DNA of 18,810 bases from Bacillota bacterium. Lineage in GTDB: Bacteria; Bacillota; Clostridia; Lachnospirales; Lachnospiraceae. How positions within the stretch are numbered: the first letter of the stretch is position 1; every line of letters begins with the position of its first letter. The stretch is from the NCBI GenBank assembly GCA_023393095.1, contig JAEWMT010000104.1:1-18810 (forward strand), written 5' to 3'. Below are positions 1 to 8,367 of the stretch, one piece after another. The notes below the pieces were generated by a model that was not told the origin of the DNA, made no database searches, and saw only the letters and a list, made by a program, of their open reading frames with translations. The position numbers were made by a program, and so were the translations under genes.

Positions 1-92
1 ATATAGTTCCAGAGTCGCTTTATTACATGTTTGGTATCCTTTGGCTTTTCTGTCTTATCACTAGTTTTTGATCTTCTTGACGATGCAGGCAT
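1..92 (-). CDS. N-terminus of a probable ABC exporter half (partial, runs off the left edge)
   Basis: Thirty codons are visible, beginning MPASSRRSKTSDK and ending VIKRLWNY at the window edge. A GGAG ribosome site lies nine bases before the ATG. A basic, disordered-looking tail followed by a KRLWNY-type segment resembles the N-terminus of one half of heterodimeric ABC exporters, where the tail precedes a short amphipathic stretch and the first membrane helix. That family assignment rests only on this short stretch and is tentative. It lies downstream of the LuxR-type regulator gene on the same strand. If right, it could be the catalytic partner of the exporter half at 3915-5630. A TTGACA at 131-136 (minus) could be a -35 element, but no well-placed -10 leaves room for the ribosome site. 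Confidence 0.5.
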   Translation of the reverse strand, partial: MPASSRRSKTSDKTEKPKDTKHVIKRLWNY

Positions 93-177
93 TTCGTATT
101 TTCTCCATTATTAGCTTATAAAAATTACTATGTCAAACAATCTTAATTAACATCATTTTATTATCATTGTTAATACC

Positions 178-2916
178 TTATTTTGGAGACATCTCCCAAT
201 ATTGTTGCGTATTCAGCTTCTTCATGAAAATAATTACTTCTGCCCTATTAGTAACGCCTAATTTTCGAAATATTGATGTTTTTATTTTTTTAACCAAACT
301 TACCGATACATAGCTAAGCTCTGCAATTCTTTGATTTGAATATCCAAGGCAAATAAGTCTTAAGATTTCTGCTTCCCTGCCATTTAGGGTATTTAAAGGC
401 TTACTCTCTTGTGAAATTACATCCAAACTATCTCCAAAATGGCTAAGCAACTTTAAAATATAACCACGTTCTTCTGAAATAGTTTCTTCATCCTGTTGTT
501 TCATATTCAGCAGTTCCAGTAAGAGTTCCTTTACTTCATCTTTGTAATCGATGAAGCTGCGTACAAAGCCACATTCTCCACTAATAATAACTGCATTCCT
601 TATGTGTTTTAAGGCCTCTGTATTCTTTGCCTGACTTCGATAGGAAATTGCTTTCAAAATATTTATTTTTAAATCAAACAATTTTAATGAATTTCTCGTA
701 TCAAACGGAATCCTACTTAATGTTTCTAAAGCCGCTTTCGCATCACCTTCATATAGTAATATATCCGCTAATGCAATACTTTCTGTAATATAAAGATTAC
801 CTATTCCATTTGAATTGCCAGAAATATATTGCTTAATTTTTTTGATCCATTCTTTTTCCTCAAGAGCGATACATACTCTGGCTATACTATGTATAAATAG
901 TGAGATGGACAGACAGTTATCCTCAAATTTATAAGTGCTTTCACTTTCGAGCAGAACCTTTAGAGCCTTGTAACGTTTATTTTGTGCTAGATATATTCTG
1001 GCTATAAAAAAAGGCCGTATATATTGTTCATTATGTTCCATGTCAATCTCATTTACATAATATTGAAAATATGTATATGATCTATCAATATCATTCATTT
1101 CATAGTATAATAGTGATAATCCCAATTCCGGCAGTTGATGTACTTCTTTATTTGATCGCTTTTTTAGCGGAAGTTTTTTAATTATATTGGTTATCATGAA
1201 AATGCCTGAATTTAATTTGCCTTGAAATATCTTTAATATTGCATAGTCCCATATCACAATACAAATATATTCTGTATTTTGTGAAGTTTCAGCCACCTCC
1301 AGAACTTCCTTGAGTATCCCTTCGGCTTTATGATCATAGCCTAAAACAAGGTAACATCTACTTATCAATACATTTATAGCATATTCTATAATATTTTTGC
1401 CAGTTATTTCATTCAATTTTCTCGTATATCTGAATACTGTTCTATAATCCCTTTTTATTATAGCCGTTTGTGTTAAAATAAATGTCTTATGCAAAATGTA
1501 CTTATCAAATACATTATCAGTAAACGAGATACCCATTCGTTGCATATATTCTACACCGTCAAAATATTTCCTTGTTATCAGCAGGCTTATTACATGATAC
1601 ATACATAAAATTGGATTGCTTTTTAATATATCATCAGGAACTGCTTCGAAATATTCCAATGATCTCCATATTCCCAGCTCTAAAAAAATAAACTCATTAT
1701 GCTTTACCAGCAAATCTCCCAGTAATTGATATAATTTCTTATGCATCGCTAAATAAAGTGCATTTTCAATTGCTCCTTCTTCCTCAAGCCGAATAATCGA
1801 TTGTTGATACCATTCATCCATATCCTGCCCAATCATGCATTCAAGCTCATAATTCCAATATTTTCTAAATATATAATGATATCGAAAGCTCGTTTTTTCA
1901 CTATTAATTGAAAATGTAAAAAATCCATCACGCTCCAAAAATCTTAATATTTCTAATGAATTATTTTCAACAAAATTATCGCATAAAGCCCCCTGCAACA
2001 AGTACAAAATAGATGTCTTTGTAAGAAATGTATGTATGTGTACAGGTAAATAGGCTGCTATCTCCTCTCTAATATATTGGAATATACAATGGATAAATTC
2101 TTCAGGATCCCTGTTAATAAATTCCCCTATAGAATAATTTTTCATATGTTCTGCAATTGCCTTTACAGCAACAATCCAGCCTTCTGTAACCAAATTAAAA
2201 GCAGATACAAATTCGGGAGATACTCTGGCCTCAAAAATACTATTAAGATATTCTGTTAGTTCTCCTAAAGAAAAGCATAATTCTTCCACACCAATCTCAA
2301 GCACCTGATCATTAATCTGCATTTTGGCGATCGGAAGAGGAAATTTGTTTCTACCGGTAAATACAAAGTGGATATTCTCCGGCATGTGTTCTATAAAATA
2401 ATTTAAGCTATGTAAAACCGCATCATCAGAAATATAATGATAATTTTCCAATATAACAATCAGATGCTCTAAGGAAGAAAATATCTTATTAATCAAATAT
2501 ATGAAAGCATTTTCAATTTCTGAATTCTTTATGTTATTTATAATAATATACATTTCTTCCGTAGATAAGAACCCGATGCCAACCATCGAGCTTAATATGT
2601 CCATCCAAAAATGAAACAGGTCATTATCGCTACGATCAAGAGATATCCAAGCAATATGATCTTCGTTACTCTTATTAGAAAGCCAATCTGATAAAAGACA
2701 GGTTTTCCCATATCCCGCAGGGGCGGAAATAATAATCAGTTTCTTATCCTTTGCAGTATCCAGCCTGTTATTCAAATCTTTACGAACAAATGAGCTACTC
2801 AGAGACCTCGGAATAGTAAATTTTGTCTGTAGCGGCTGCTGCAATTCGATATTCATATTCTTCTTAAGCGGGACTACAAAATTCTTATCTACTCCCTTAA
2901 AATCTTCTGGTAACAT
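178..2916 (-). CDS. MalT/LuxR-type ATP-dependent transcriptional regulator
   Basis: A 912-residue cytoplasmic regulator of the large ATP-binding LuxR (MalT-like, STAND NTPase) class. An N-terminal IPRSLSSSFVRKDL segment, typical just before the ATPase of this class, leads into a Walker A motif SAPAGYGKT at about residues 64-72. The middle is a long helical, TPR-like region. The C-terminus (about 845-905) is a LuxR/GerE helix-turn-helix, LNGREAEILRLICLGYSNQ to IFRKLGVTNRAE. Family members bind an inducer, oligomerise with ATP and activate promoters. An ATG 42 bases further upstream (2958) is open but lies at the predicted transcription start and has no ribosome site; the ATG at 2916 follows GGGAG. 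The target is unknown; the flanking membrane protein and ABC genes are the obvious candidates. Class assignment is firm, target is inference. Confidence 0.9.
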   Translation of the reverse strand: MLPEDFKGVDKNFVVPLKKNMNIELQQPLQTKFTIPRSLSSSFVRKDLNNRLDTAKDKKLIIISAPAGYGKTCLLSDWLSNKSNEDHIAWISLDRSDNDLFHFWMDILSSMVGIGFLSTEEMYIIINNIKNSEIENAFIYLINKIFSSLEHLIVILENYHYISDDAVLHSLNYFIEHMPENIHFVFTGRNKFPLPIAKMQINDQVLEIGVEELCFSLGELTEYLNSIFEARVSPEFVSAFNLVTEGWIVAVKAIAEHMKNYSIGEFINRDPEEFIHCIFQYIREEIAAYLPVHIHTFLTKTSILYLLQGALCDNFVENNSLEILRFLERDGFFTFSINSEKTSFRYHYIFRKYWNYELECMIGQDMDEWYQQSIIRLEEEGAIENALYLAMHKKLYQLLGDLLVKHNEFIFLELGIWRSLEYFEAVPDDILKSNPILCMYHVISLLITRKYFDGVEYMQRMGISFTDNVFDKYILHKTFILTQTAIIKRDYRTVFRYTRKLNEITGKNIIEYAINVLISRCYLVLGYDHKAEGILKEVLEVAETSQNTEYICIVIWDYAILKIFQGKLNSGIFMITNIIKKLPLKKRSNKEVHQLPELGLSLLYYEMNDIDRSYTYFQYYVNEIDMEHNEQYIRPFFIARIYLAQNKRYKALKVLLESESTYKFEDNCLSISLFIHSIARVCIALEEKEWIKKIKQYISGNSNGIGNLYITESIALADILLYEGDAKAALETLSRIPFDTRNSLKLFDLKINILKAISYRSQAKNTEALKHIRNAVIISGECGFVRSFIDYKDEVKELLLELLNMKQQDEETISEERGYILKLLSHFGDSLDVISQESKPLNTLNGREAEILRLICLGYSNQRIAELSYVSVSLVKKIKTSIFRKLGVTNRAEVIIFMKKLNTQQYWEMSPK

Positions 2917-2929
2917 AATAAAAAACTCC

Positions 2930-2979
2930 CAAAATTCTAGTTTACTTTTTCCATGCAATGGTATTATACCAGAATTTTG
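2930..2979 (-). promoter_or_regulatory. Extended -10 promoter of the LuxR-type gene with flanking inverted repeat
   Basis: On the minus strand TGGTATAAT gives an extended -10 (TATAAT at 2963-2968) with no good -35. The predicted transcription start is near 2956. A perfect 9-base inverted repeat, CAAAATTCT at 2930-2938 and AGAATTTTG at 2971-2979, brackets the -10 and start point, and a further AGAATTTTA lies at 2980-2988. The arms are 41 bases apart centre to centre, about four helical turns, as expected of an operator. Confidence 0.6.
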
Positions 2980-3099
2980 AGAATTTTATATATTTTTTTA
3001 CATATTAATTTTATTTTTTTTAATTATTTCCCATATCAAAAGCCTTCTTAATTGTTTTGAATGGATTGCTACAAAAACAAGTTCTTGGTAAATTAATCA

Positions 3100-3489
3100 C
3101 TATGCTGCTGCTTGTACTTTGGGCTTTACAAAAAACGCTAGAATGCCTCCGATAATAAGTAAAAACGTAGCAACTAATGACAAAGGGCTAAGTACTGCAG
3201 GAACTATTGCTGATACAAGTATAAGAACTGCACTTAATTTCTTTAATTTACCTATTAAAATTACAGATACAACTGCAACAATACCACCTACAACTAAGGC
3301 ATATGCACAGTTCATAAGATCCTTTACCTCATTCAATTCGTCTTTAATGTCGATTCCTAATTCATCTGCAGTATCCGTTGCTGCTGTAACTTCTGACTTA
3401 AGACTATTATAATCACTTATCCATTTTGCTCCTAAACCAATTGATGCCAAAGCACCAAGTATTACAATGATAATTACTGCTACTCTCAT
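3100..3489 (-). CDS. Small four-helix membrane protein of unknown function
   Basis: A 129-residue protein not recognised as a named family. Hydrophobic segments lie at about residues 3-22, 62-81, 84-105 and 107-124. Between the first and second is a polar, acidic stretch (about 23-60) that looks extracytoplasmic or helical. The C-terminus is short and basic then alanine-rich (KPKVQAAA). The ATG follows AAAAAGGAGAG at good spacing, so the start is secure. It lies between the ABC exporter half and the LuxR-type regulator on the same strand, more than 120 bases from each, so it is probably its own unit. A weak CAAG-CTTG hairpin followed by five U lies downstream. A role in export or envelope sensing would be a guess. 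Confidence 0.75.
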   Translation of the reverse strand: MRVAVIIIVILGALASIGLGAKWISDYNSLKSEVTAATDTADELGIDIKDELNEVKDLMNCAYALVVGGIVAVVSVILIGKLKKLSAVLILVSAIVPAVLSPLSLVATFLLIIGGILAFFVKPKVQAAA

Positions 3490-3762
3490 CTTATCTCTCC
3501 TTTTTCATACTAATCTAATATTTAAGCTTTTCTACAAAGAACATATTACATACACTTAACTGTCCTTAGATAAAGTTGAATCTACTCCCCCTCCTAAATC
3601 TAATTTACGCTTCTTCACTTGTTTTTATAGCCATGATCATCTTTTTCATCTGACCTTTGCCAAGAACAGTTCTCGCATTAAGTGGTCTTAATCATTTTAC
3701 TCTATATAGATTAAGTATCTTAAATATACCTCTTTTGTCTTATTATGTCATTGTCCTGATGG
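3490..3762. other. Intergenic stretch with a possible 28-codon coding remnant
   Basis: No complete gene is visible. On the minus strand 3605-3691 is open for 28 codons ending KGQMKKMIMAIKTSEEA and a stop. The only ATG with any ribosome-like site (AAAGG) would give a 14-residue peptide. This may be the tail of a lost gene or chance. The rest is A+T-rich sequence, which presumably also holds the promoter of the membrane-protein gene. Confidence 0.3.
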
Positions 3763-3841
3763 ATAAAAAAAAGGATAATTAGGACATAAAAGTAGACTCT
3801 ATAAGATAAACAGTTATAGAGTCAATTATTGTCATCCTTTT
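3763..3841 (-). terminator. Compound terminator downstream of the ABC exporter gene
   Basis: On the minus strand a perfect 10-bp inner stem GACTCTATAA / TTATAGAGTC (3814-3823 with 3795-3804, nine-base loop) sits inside outer arms AAAAGGAT / ATCCTTTT (3834-3841 with 3769-3776). The outer arm runs into a tract of eight T. It begins about 75 bases after the ABC stop codon. A small inserted palindromic element is an alternative. Confidence 0.65.
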
Positions 3842-3914
3842 GATATTATTAAGTAGTCTATGGTATAAAATAATTTTGTAGTTGAACAGGTTAAAATCAT
3901 TTATACAGTCAATA

Positions 3915-5630
3915 TTACGACATCAACTGCGACTGATATATCTCCTGATAAACCCCACAGGAGTAAAGTAGTTCCTCATGCGTACCGTAACCAGCCATCT
4001 GTCCATCCTCGAGCACCAGTATATGATCCAGTTTTATTACGGAACTGATTCGCTGTGCAATCACAATCATCGTCGTTTCCTGATAATTCTCCCTAATCGC
4101 TTTACGAAGAAGAGAATCCGTCTTAAAATCTAGAGCACTTGAAGCATCATCAAGAATTAAAATCTCCGGCTTTCCAGCCAGCGCCCTAGCAACAAGAAGC
4201 CGCTGCTTCTGTCCTCCGCTTAGATTACTTCCTTTGATCGATAGTCTGAAGTCCAATGTCTGATCAAGCTCCCCGATGAAGGAAGCAGCCTGTGCATGCT
4301 CTACTGATTCATAAATCTGATCCATTGATAGAGTTCTTCCTAAACTGATATTCTCTGAAATCTTATCTGAAAATAGTACATCATTTTGAAACACTACGCC
4401 AAAACGTTTCCGAAGTTCCTGTTTATCGAAGGTTCGAATGTCCCTACCCTCAAGCTTAATACTACCCTCCGATACGTCATAAAACCTCATCAAAAGATTA
4501 ATTAGTGTAGTCTTTCCCGATCCAGTTGAACCGATAATACCAAGACTTTCACCGCGTTTTAAGTTAAAGTTCATATCTATAATACTGGGTTCCTTCGTGT
4601 AGGAAAAGCTGACATGATCAAATTCAATCAAGCTTTCATGATTTTCATTTTCCTTATCTTCTGGGTGATGATCAGCTACCTTAAGGTCTTCCTCTATATC
4701 CAGAACCTCAGCAATACGTCCTGCAGAAGCACTTGCCTTTGAAAAAACAACAAAAGTTCTGGTAATTGCCATCACCGCCTGTAGTATAATTGTAAAATAA
4801 GAAAGGAATGCTACTATTTTACCCGGCTTGGATACACCGATATTAACACGATATGCACCAAGCACAACAACAAAGGTAAGACCTAGGTTTAACAGTAGGT
4901 TCATAATGGGATTGGTAACTGCCATTGTAGTACCAGCCCTCAGTTCCTTATGTACAACTTCGGAATTAATCTGATAATATCGCTTCTTTTCATATTCAGT
5001 TTTTGATAAGGCTTTAATAATACGGATACCGGAGATATTTTCACGTACTACCCGAATCATCTTGTCAATAGATATTTGCAGTTCGGTATACAGGGGAATC
5101 CCCTTTTTTGATACAATATATACTACAAGAAAAAGTAATGGTAGAATTCCAATTAAAATCAGAGCCAGAACCGGTTCCATCAGACTGGTAATTACGATTC
5201 CTCCCATCAGAATAATTGGTGCTCGTACTCCAATACGCTGCATCATACCAATCATATTATGAATATTGTAAGTATCTGTGGTCATCCTTGATTCTAAAGA
5301 GGGAACCGTAAAATAATCCAACTGTGATCCGGAAAGCTTTAGTATTTTGTGAAATAAGTCATAGCGAAGGTTATGTGTTGTATCCCGTGCAACTGAAGCG
5401 GCATTCCTGTTTGCTATAATATTAAAGGTTCTTGCTCCTATGGACAGCGCTATCATAACTGCACCCCACCATAAAATCATAGAAATCTTTTTATATGGTA
5501 TCACACTATCGATAATGTATGCCAATACCCAGGGTAAGCCTAAATCCATAAACGTTCCTAATACCTTTATAATAAATCCGATCAGGATTCGTAGACGATA
5601 TGGCTTTAAATAATAAAATACTTTCTTCAA
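3915..5630 (-). CDS. ABC exporter half-transporter with a degenerate ATPase site
   Basis: A 571-residue type IV ABC exporter subunit: six membrane helices over about residues 10-300, then a nucleotide-binding domain. Walker A is GSTGSGKT (367-374), signature LSGGQ (470-474), Walker B ILILDD (490-495). The catalytic glutamate is replaced by aspartate (DD, not DE), and the H-loop histidine is glutamine (IAQRISS, Gln526). These changes are known from the degenerate half of heterodimeric exporters such as BmrC and TM287, so an active partner is expected. No partner is adjacent; the partial gene at 1-92 is a candidate. The upstream ATG (5657) has no ribosome site, whereas the TTG at 5630 follows CCGGAGG, so TTG is chosen. 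Substrate (drug, lipid or peptide) cannot be read from sequence. Confidence 0.88.
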   Translation of the reverse strand: MKKVFYYLKPYRLRILIGFIIKVLGTFMDLGLPWVLAYIIDSVIPYKKISMILWWGAVMIALSIGARTFNIIANRNAASVARDTTHNLRYDLFHKILKLSGSQLDYFTVPSLESRMTTDTYNIHNMIGMMQRIGVRAPIILMGGIVITSLMEPVLALILIGILPLLFLVVYIVSKKGIPLYTELQISIDKMIRVVRENISGIRIIKALSKTEYEKKRYYQINSEVVHKELRAGTTMAVTNPIMNLLLNLGLTFVVVLGAYRVNIGVSKPGKIVAFLSYFTIILQAVMAITRTFVVFSKASASAGRIAEVLDIEEDLKVADHHPEDKENENHESLIEFDHVSFSYTKEPSIIDMNFNLKRGESLGIIGSTGSGKTTLINLLMRFYDVSEGSIKLEGRDIRTFDKQELRKRFGVVFQNDVLFSDKISENISLGRTLSMDQIYESVEHAQAASFIGELDQTLDFRLSIKGSNLSGGQKQRLLVARALAGKPEILILDDASSALDFKTDSLLRKAIRENYQETTMIVIAQRISSVIKLDHILVLEDGQMAGYGTHEELLYSCGVYQEIYQSQLMS

Positions 5631-5689
5631 GGTAAAGTACCTCCGGTATTGATACATTTAAGTCATTAATAACTATTAATATTTTCCTC

Positions 5690-5718
5690 ATTCTAGCACT
5701 CACATTTTATACCGTCAA
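5690..5718 (-). promoter_or_regulatory. Sigma-A promoter of the ABC exporter gene
   Basis: Minus-strand TTGACG (5713-5718), 17-base spacer, TAGAAT (5690-5695). The predicted start near 5683 gives a leader of about 50 bases to the TTG start. It separates the exporter from the RtcB operon upstream. Confidence 0.75.
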
Positions 5719-5798
5719 GCTAACGCAACCATCTCTCATAAAAATAGAACCATAATGACAAGTGCCAAGTTTTGCCCTTACAAAGAAATGCTCTCAAA

Positions 5799-7001
5799 TC
5801 ATTCACTTGCTTTAAAATTATAAATTGGTTTTATTATTTTAAAAATATCCGCAGTTGGAGCGATATTCTTAACGATTTCGGTCATATCTTTATACGCCAT
5901 TGGGCATTCATCAAGTGTTTCCTTATTTACCGAAGTTGTATAGATATCTTTCATTTGCTTTTTGAATTCAGAAACCGTAAAGGTATTTTTCGCCTGTGTA
6001 CGGCTCATCAGTCTTCCAGCACCATGCGGCGCAGAGCAGTTCCAATCTTCATTTCCTTTCCCAAGACAGATCAGGCTTCCGTCACGCATATTGATTGGTA
6101 TCAGAAGCTTTTCTCCAAGCATAGCAGAGACTGCCCCTTTACGGAGAATCTTATGCTCAATATCAATATAATTATGAATTGTTGTAAATTGCTCCACAAC
6201 ATCTAATTTCATTCCACGAATGATTTCGTCTGCCATAGCTTTGCGATTAAGCGTAGCAAAGCGCTGAACGATTTGCATATCATTAATATAATCTTCAAAT
6301 AAATCTTCATTGACATAGGCAAGAGCATAAGGTATATTCGTGAGAACCTGCTTTTTTAATTCTTTGATTGCCGTTTGAATCTCTTTTTCTCTACCTGCTG
6401 CTTTATATTCAGTTATCATATTGTCAAGAGCTCTTTTGTCATTCCCATTCAAACGATTAAATCCCATTTCCTGATAAAGTTTTGCAACCTCGTTGCCAAG
6501 GTAACGGCTACCTGAGTGAATTACTATGTAAATATTACCTTCTTCATCTTTATCCGCCTCGATAAAATGATTTCCACCTCCCAGTGTTCCAATGGAGTGA
6601 ATTGCCCGATGTTCATGAATTTCTTTAAAACAACGAAGGTCTGTTAAATCAATCTCATCATTATATTTATGCGGTGTTTCACGTATATTCATACCGGACG
6701 GTATTTTGGCATAAATTAATTTATCCAACTTTTCAAGTTCAATATGCTTATTCGTTATTCGAATGGTCTCCATTCCACAACCAATATCTACACCAACAAG
6801 ATTTGGGACTATCTTGTCTGCGATTGTCATAGTTGTTCCGATCGTACAACCAGCACCGGCGTGAACATCCGGCATAATACGTACTTTTGATCCTTCTGTA
6901 TATGCCATATCGCACAGCTGCTTGATCTGTCCAATGGCAACCTCTTCAATTGTATCTGTAAACACCTTTGCAGAGGTGTAAGTTCCTTTTATCTCAATCA
7001 T
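5799..7001 (-). CDS. rtcB: RtcB-family RNA-splicing ligase
   Basis: A 400-residue RtcB. The family joins RNA ends bearing 2',3'-cyclic phosphate or 3'-phosphate to 5'-hydroxyl ends, using GTP and Mn2+ through a histidine-GMP intermediate. All hallmark motifs are present: DVHAGAG (45-51), VDIGCG with the metal-binding Cys75, GGGNHFIE (141-148), HSGSR (162-166), HNY (276-278) and SAPHGAGR (323-330), whose His326 is the expected guanylylation site. It is a compact member, not the archaeal/animal tRNA-splicing length of about 480. A GTG at 7046 is in frame and follows AAGGAG, but the family N-terminus MIEIKGTY begins at the ATG at 7001, itself behind GGAG. The slipin gene precedes it closely and tRNA-like RNA elements lie before that, so repair of cleaved tRNA is the likely job. 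No archease or RtcA is present. Confidence 0.95.
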   Translation of the reverse strand: MIEIKGTYTSAKVFTDTIEEVAIGQIKQLCDMAYTEGSKVRIMPDVHAGAGCTIGTTMTIADKIVPNLVGVDIGCGMETIRITNKHIELEKLDKLIYAKIPSGMNIRETPHKYNDEIDLTDLRCFKEIHEHRAIHSIGTLGGGNHFIEADKDEEGNIYIVIHSGSRYLGNEVAKLYQEMGFNRLNGNDKRALDNMITEYKAAGREKEIQTAIKELKKQVLTNIPYALAYVNEDLFEDYINDMQIVQRFATLNRKAMADEIIRGMKLDVVEQFTTIHNYIDIEHKILRKGAVSAMLGEKLLIPINMRDGSLICLGKGNEDWNCSAPHGAGRLMSRTQAKNTFTVSEFKKQMKDIYTTSVNKETLDECPMAYKDMTEIVKNIAPTADIFKIIKPIYNFKASE

Positions 7002-7022
7002 AATATTCTCCATTCTTCCCGC

Positions 7023-7046
7023 GTGAAAATAGTTTTCTATTTTCAC
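7023..7046 (-). promoter_or_regulatory. Perfect 10-bp hairpin between slipin and rtcB
   Basis: GTGAAAATAG, loop AAAA, CTATTTTCAC on the minus strand. It starts one base after the slipin stop codon and ends 21 bases before the rtcB ATG. No U-tract follows, so it is not an intrinsic terminator. It hides the alternative GTG start and could be an RNA processing or stability element, or tune translation of rtcB relative to slipin. Confidence 0.6.
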
Positions 7047-7047
7047 A

Positions 7048-8145
7048 TTAGGCTCCTTTTAAAATATTTGTCAACTGTGAAAGCAGATCTGTTCCTCCGT
7101 TTACTGTAATATTACCGACATTTTCGCATATCTTTTCCAGATACTCAAGTTCCTTTAATTTAAATAACGTTTGATTTTCATCCATCAACTTGGCAGTATT
7201 GAGCAAGCTTCTTGTCGATGCCACTTCCTCACGACGTGCTATTACATTTGCCTGAGCCTTTTTTTCAGCTATCAACACTGTGTTCATAATATCACGAATT
7301 TCACCCGGAAGAATAATATCCTTTACGCCGGCATCATAAAACGTGACATAAAAGTTTTCTTCCTTCTCTTTTAGTTTTTGAAGTGCATAATCAGCGATTT
7401 GCTCCCTGCTTTCAAGTATTTCATCCAATCGGTATTTTCCAATATACTCACGAAGTATAAGTTGCAGATATACATGCATCTGCTCCTCATAATTATCAAT
7501 TTCCGTGAAAATCTTAATATAATCCGTGATTTTATAGTGGCAGACAAAATTAATACGTAATGTCACCTTATCTAAAGTCAGCATCTCCTGTCCTGCAATA
7601 TCCATCTGCAGCAGACGGGTATCTACTAGGTTAGCATTAATTTTTGTTCCATTATTCCAATAGTAATAGCTTCCTTCATTTAAAAGCTTAACATATTTTT
7701 GGTCATAATATAACCTTGCCTTCTGATACCCAGCAACCTCTACTTTAAAAAACAATCTCTTTGGTAAAACGTCAAAAATATATTTTGGAAATTCATCTGG
7801 CACCTCCGGATTCTTAATATCTATTATCTCAAATTTGTGGTTTTGGAATACCTTCCAATAAGCGTACCTGCCACTGGTCAAGCAATCGGTGAATTTTCCG
7901 TTTATGTAGTGAAGTGCCATCGTTTGATCAGCAACATCTACTATCTCCAGTTGCTCTTTTAAAAATATGTCCTTCAAAAATACACTTAAATCAAAATCTT
8001 CAAGCTTAAATTCATCAGCAATATTCATAATTTTTATGGTAAAATTTCGTGATAGAAAACTATATTTTCCCGGCTCTAGCATCTTTTCATATTTACCGTT
8101 TTTAAAAAGTAGTCCTCTTTGATTTTCATTAATTATCGTTTTCAT
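7048..8145 (-). CDS. Slipin-family SPFH/band 7 protein with N-terminal repeats
   Basis: A 365-residue protein, the standard slipin partner of RtcB in many bacteria. Three related segments precede the band 7 domain: NGKYEKMLEPGKYSF (16-30), NGKFTDCLTSGRYAYW (82-97) and DQKYVKLLNEGSYYYW (148-163), spaced 66 residues apart. The SPFH domain starts near LDKVTLRINF, and a charged helical region follows (about 255-345), ending in a glycine-containing tail as in oligomerising stomatins. There is no N-terminal membrane helix, so membrane contact would need another anchor. The start is the ATG at 8145 behind GGGAGG; a longer frame to 8193 would run into the leader RNA helix. SPFH proteins form ring scaffolds; a scaffold or sequestration role for the ligase is inference. 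Confidence 0.88.
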   Translation of the reverse strand: MKTIINENQRGLLFKNGKYEKMLEPGKYSFLSRNFTIKIMNIADEFKLEDFDLSVFLKDIFLKEQLEIVDVADQTMALHYINGKFTDCLTSGRYAYWKVFQNHKFEIIDIKNPEVPDEFPKYIFDVLPKRLFFKVEVAGYQKARLYYDQKYVKLLNEGSYYYWNNGTKINANLVDTRLLQMDIAGQEMLTLDKVTLRINFVCHYKITDYIKIFTEIDNYEEQMHVYLQLILREYIGKYRLDEILESREQIADYALQKLKEKEENFYVTFYDAGVKDIILPGEIRDIMNTVLIAEKKAQANVIARREEVASTRSLLNTAKLMDENQTLFKLKELEYLEKICENVGNITVNGGTDLLSQLTNILKGA

Positions 8146-8192
8146 ATATGTAATCCTCCCTATCATATTTTTGTGTCCAAGCAAGTGTTTCA

Positions 8193-8318
8193 TACAGCTC
8201 TTGCGGCAGAAGGTTTTAGACTATCAAGTATGAGATTGGGAGTCATGCTCTGAATCTCATATCGATAGGTCGGTATCCACGATCCGACAGGGCAAAAGCT
8301 GTACCGGGATAATCCCAG
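8193..8318 (-). ncRNA. Structured leader RNA (three-way junction) before the slipin gene
   Basis: Read as minus-strand RNA. P1 is 12 bp with one G-U pair (8292-8303 with 8193-8204). It encloses P2, GTCGG/CCGAC (8284-8288 with 8269-8273), and P3, two helices of 5 and 9 bp (8264-8268 with 8221-8225; 8253-8261 with 8229-8237) with a short apical GAG/CTC. P2 and P3 abut directly and can stack. A further hairpin CTGGGA-TTA-TCCCGG (8318-8304) stacks on P1. A 16-base strand (8220-8205) joins P3 to P1. P1 ends about 35 bases before the slipin ribosome site, so it may be a cis-acting leader, or the 3' domain of a larger RNA starting near 8528. It matches no riboswitch class I know. Folding was done by eye. 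Confidence 0.6.
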
Positions 8319-8367
8319 AAACATCTGCTTATTCCATTCATTTGTCCGGCTTATTAGACCGTTCCTG

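Noticed and set aside
3119..3412. 97-codon plus-strand frame opposite the small membrane protein
   Set aside because: The minus-strand frame has a strong ribosome site and clear membrane helices; the opposite frame is its shadow.
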